From: Letharia columbiana
Lineage: Eukaryota > Ascomycota > Lecanoromycetes > Lecanorales > Parmeliaceae
DNA length: 64,000 bases
Direction of reading: 5' to 3'
Assembly (NCBI RefSeq): GCF_014066305.1
Contig: NW_023501092.1
Span: 1-64,000 of the forward strand
Shown here: positions 62,801-64,000 of the stretch, one piece after another
Layout of the letters: the number at the start of each line of letters is the position of its first letter
How positions within the stretch are numbered: position 1 is the first letter of the stretch
Notes under the pieces: generated by a model
What the model was told of the DNA's origin: nothing
The model's database searches: none
What the model saw: only the letters and a program-made list of their open reading frames with translations
Program-made: the position numbers and the translations under genes

Positions 62801-64000
62801 ATGGAGCCAGTCAAAGCCAACGCGACCCAGAACTCCGAGATCACCGCTCTGATTAACTCGCTCAGGGAAACCTTGTCAGCAAATGATCCCGCAGCACCAA
62901 CCACTCGCGAGCATCTAAAGGAAACTGCTGAGAAGTTGAGCCTTGCACTCGAAACGCCCGGAGAGACTGTCCAACGTGTAGCCTACTACGTAAGCTCGAG
63001 CTCGAACCCTGCCTTGCATGAATTGCCTCAGAATCACCTCCAATCCGAACGACCAAGCTGCTGACAAAGATATTTGATGGAAACAGCCTATGCGAACAAC
63101 TATCGTTCGGATCGCCAACAGACTACAACTCTTCCATATCTTGGTGGAAAGCGATGTACCTGTCACTGGCAAAGAGCTAGCGCAAAATACTGGTGCCGAT
63201 CACGTATTGCTCCTCCGCCTCCTTCGGTTCCTTGTCGCTACGCACGACATCGATGAAGCCGGCGTCGATAGCTATATCGCCAACAGCGTCACAAAGAACT
63301 TGATCGTCCCCCAGCTTGAAGCAGGCATCAATCATACCTATGATCTCGTTGGGATCGCCACCATGGCTCTTCCTTCATTCCTCGCCAAGACTCAGTATCG
63401 GAATCCCACTGACCCGAAGGAATGCGCTTTCCAAGAAGGCTTTCATACCAAAGACAACCTGTTTGAGTGGTTCCCAAAACACCCCGAGCATCTCAACAAC
63501 TTCAACCTCTGGATGACAGGCCAGCGTGAGGGTCGTACGGGCTGGCTCGATTTCTTTCCTTTCGAGGAACTAGTTGCCAAAGGCTTCAAAGGAGGTGATC
63601 GTGCGGTCATGTTGGTAGATGTGGGCGGCGCACGCGGACATGAGGTCAAAGCAATTAAGAAGAAGCATCCAAGTCTGCCTGGGAGGTTCCTGCTGCAGGA
63701 CCTACCGGATACGATTGAGCAAGCGTTGCCAGTGCCGGGAATGGAAACTGTTGTGCATGACTTCTTCACTCCGCAGCCGATCAAAGGTCTGAGCCTGAAA
63801 CACTTGATCTCTTCAGACTCTGATGCTAATCTGTTAGCTAGGCGCACGTGCTTACTATCTCCGCAATGTCCTCCATGACTGGCCTGATAACCATTGCCAG
63901 CTCATCCTCTCCCAACTCGCGTCAGCAATGACGCCAGGCTACTCCAAAATCATCCTCAATGAGCTCGTTCTTCCCAACCAGAAATGTAGCCTTATCGCAG
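62801..64000 (+). CDS. O-methyltransferase, Methyltransf_2 family (3' end beyond window)
   Basis: Exons are 62,801-62,989, 63,087-63,786 and 63,842 to the window end; GT-AG introns are 97 and 55 nt, the second with a GCTAAT branch point. The 349 visible residues start MEPVKANATQ. Residues 64-140 (PMRTTIVRIANRLQLF... VTGKELAQNTG) form the winged-helix dimerisation region. DVGGARGH at 241-248 is the S-adenosylmethionine glycine loop, LLQDLP follows, and RNVLHDWPD (304-312) carries the catalytic His308. It most resembles fungal sterigmatocystin 8-O-methyltransferase-type enzymes, which methylate phenolic hydroxyls of polyketides or other metabolites; the substrate cannot be read from sequence. 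Family members run to roughly 380-450 residues, so the C-terminus is missing only because the window ends. The gene looks intact. Role in a biosynthetic cluster is inferred, not shown. Confidence 0.92.

Noticed and set aside
62512..62856. Open frames upstream of the methyltransferase (62,512-62,856; 62,543-62,767)
   Set aside because: They overlap the TATA box and the true start and have low-complexity compositions without homology features.
62801..63064. 87-codon product from the methyltransferase start read without splicing
   Set aside because: The frame after residue 63 is intron: GTAAGC at 62,990 and CAG at 63,086 rejoin the conserved PMRTTIVRIANRLQLF segment in frame.

Overview
The window is filamentous-fungal (ascomycete) DNA made of two unlike compartments. 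From 1 to about 59,810 it is extremely AT-rich. CpA and TpG are nearly absent while CpG, CpT and CpC persist, which is the footprint of repeat-induced point mutation (RIP: C-to-T at CpA on either strand). No intact gene is visible there; it is a nest of degraded transposons, tandem repeats and segmental copies. From about 59,810 to the end, composition is balanced and two intron-containing genes are present.

RIP compartment, left to right. 1-7,480: local tandem repeats and one foldback hAT-type MITE (4,768-5,502). 7,487-13,690: a minus-strand Helitron whose Rep and Pif1-type helicase motifs can still be read through stops. 15,201-19,627 and 28,555-33,050: two copies of an unclassified 4.4-4.5 kb plus-strand element (X). 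Between and after them lie related blocks (24,160-28,480 and 33,060-37,230) with tRNA-like and hairpin units, plus a 314-bp tandem array (20,140-21,720). 37,464-50,184: a single 12.7-kb insertion with the same terminal sequences as the MITEs. It carries a RIP-inactivated minus-strand hAT transposase (about 38,230-41,430) that a MITE has itself interrupted with a perfect 8-bp target duplication. 50,185-59,541: further MITEs (50,613-51,619; 58,450-59,541), a small LTR element with 141-bp terminal repeats and a 5-bp target duplication (54,469-55,260), and fragments related to the sequence beside the Helitron's 5' end.

The best-supported new picture is a hAT family seen whole: a large element encoding the transposase plus four short non-autonomous copies. 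All share TACTRGYCGRAAAG-type ends, and each joins two distinguishable arms. The large insertion is confirmed by a second copy of its target repeat (54,365-54,468 plus 55,261-55,390), which lacks it. About 8 kb of the large element, including two 2.1-kb direct repeats, is not explained by the transposase.

Balanced compartment. A six-exon minus-strand gene (60,195-61,624) encodes a fungal rhodopsin-domain (SAT4/PTH11-like) seven-helix membrane protein. Divergent from it, across about 1.2 kb, a plus-strand gene starting at 62,801 encodes a fungal Methyltransf_2 O-methyltransferase of the sterigmatocystin 8-O-methyltransferase type and runs off the window end. This pairing next to a RIP-rich block resembles the edge of a secondary-metabolite or other accessory locus; that is inference.
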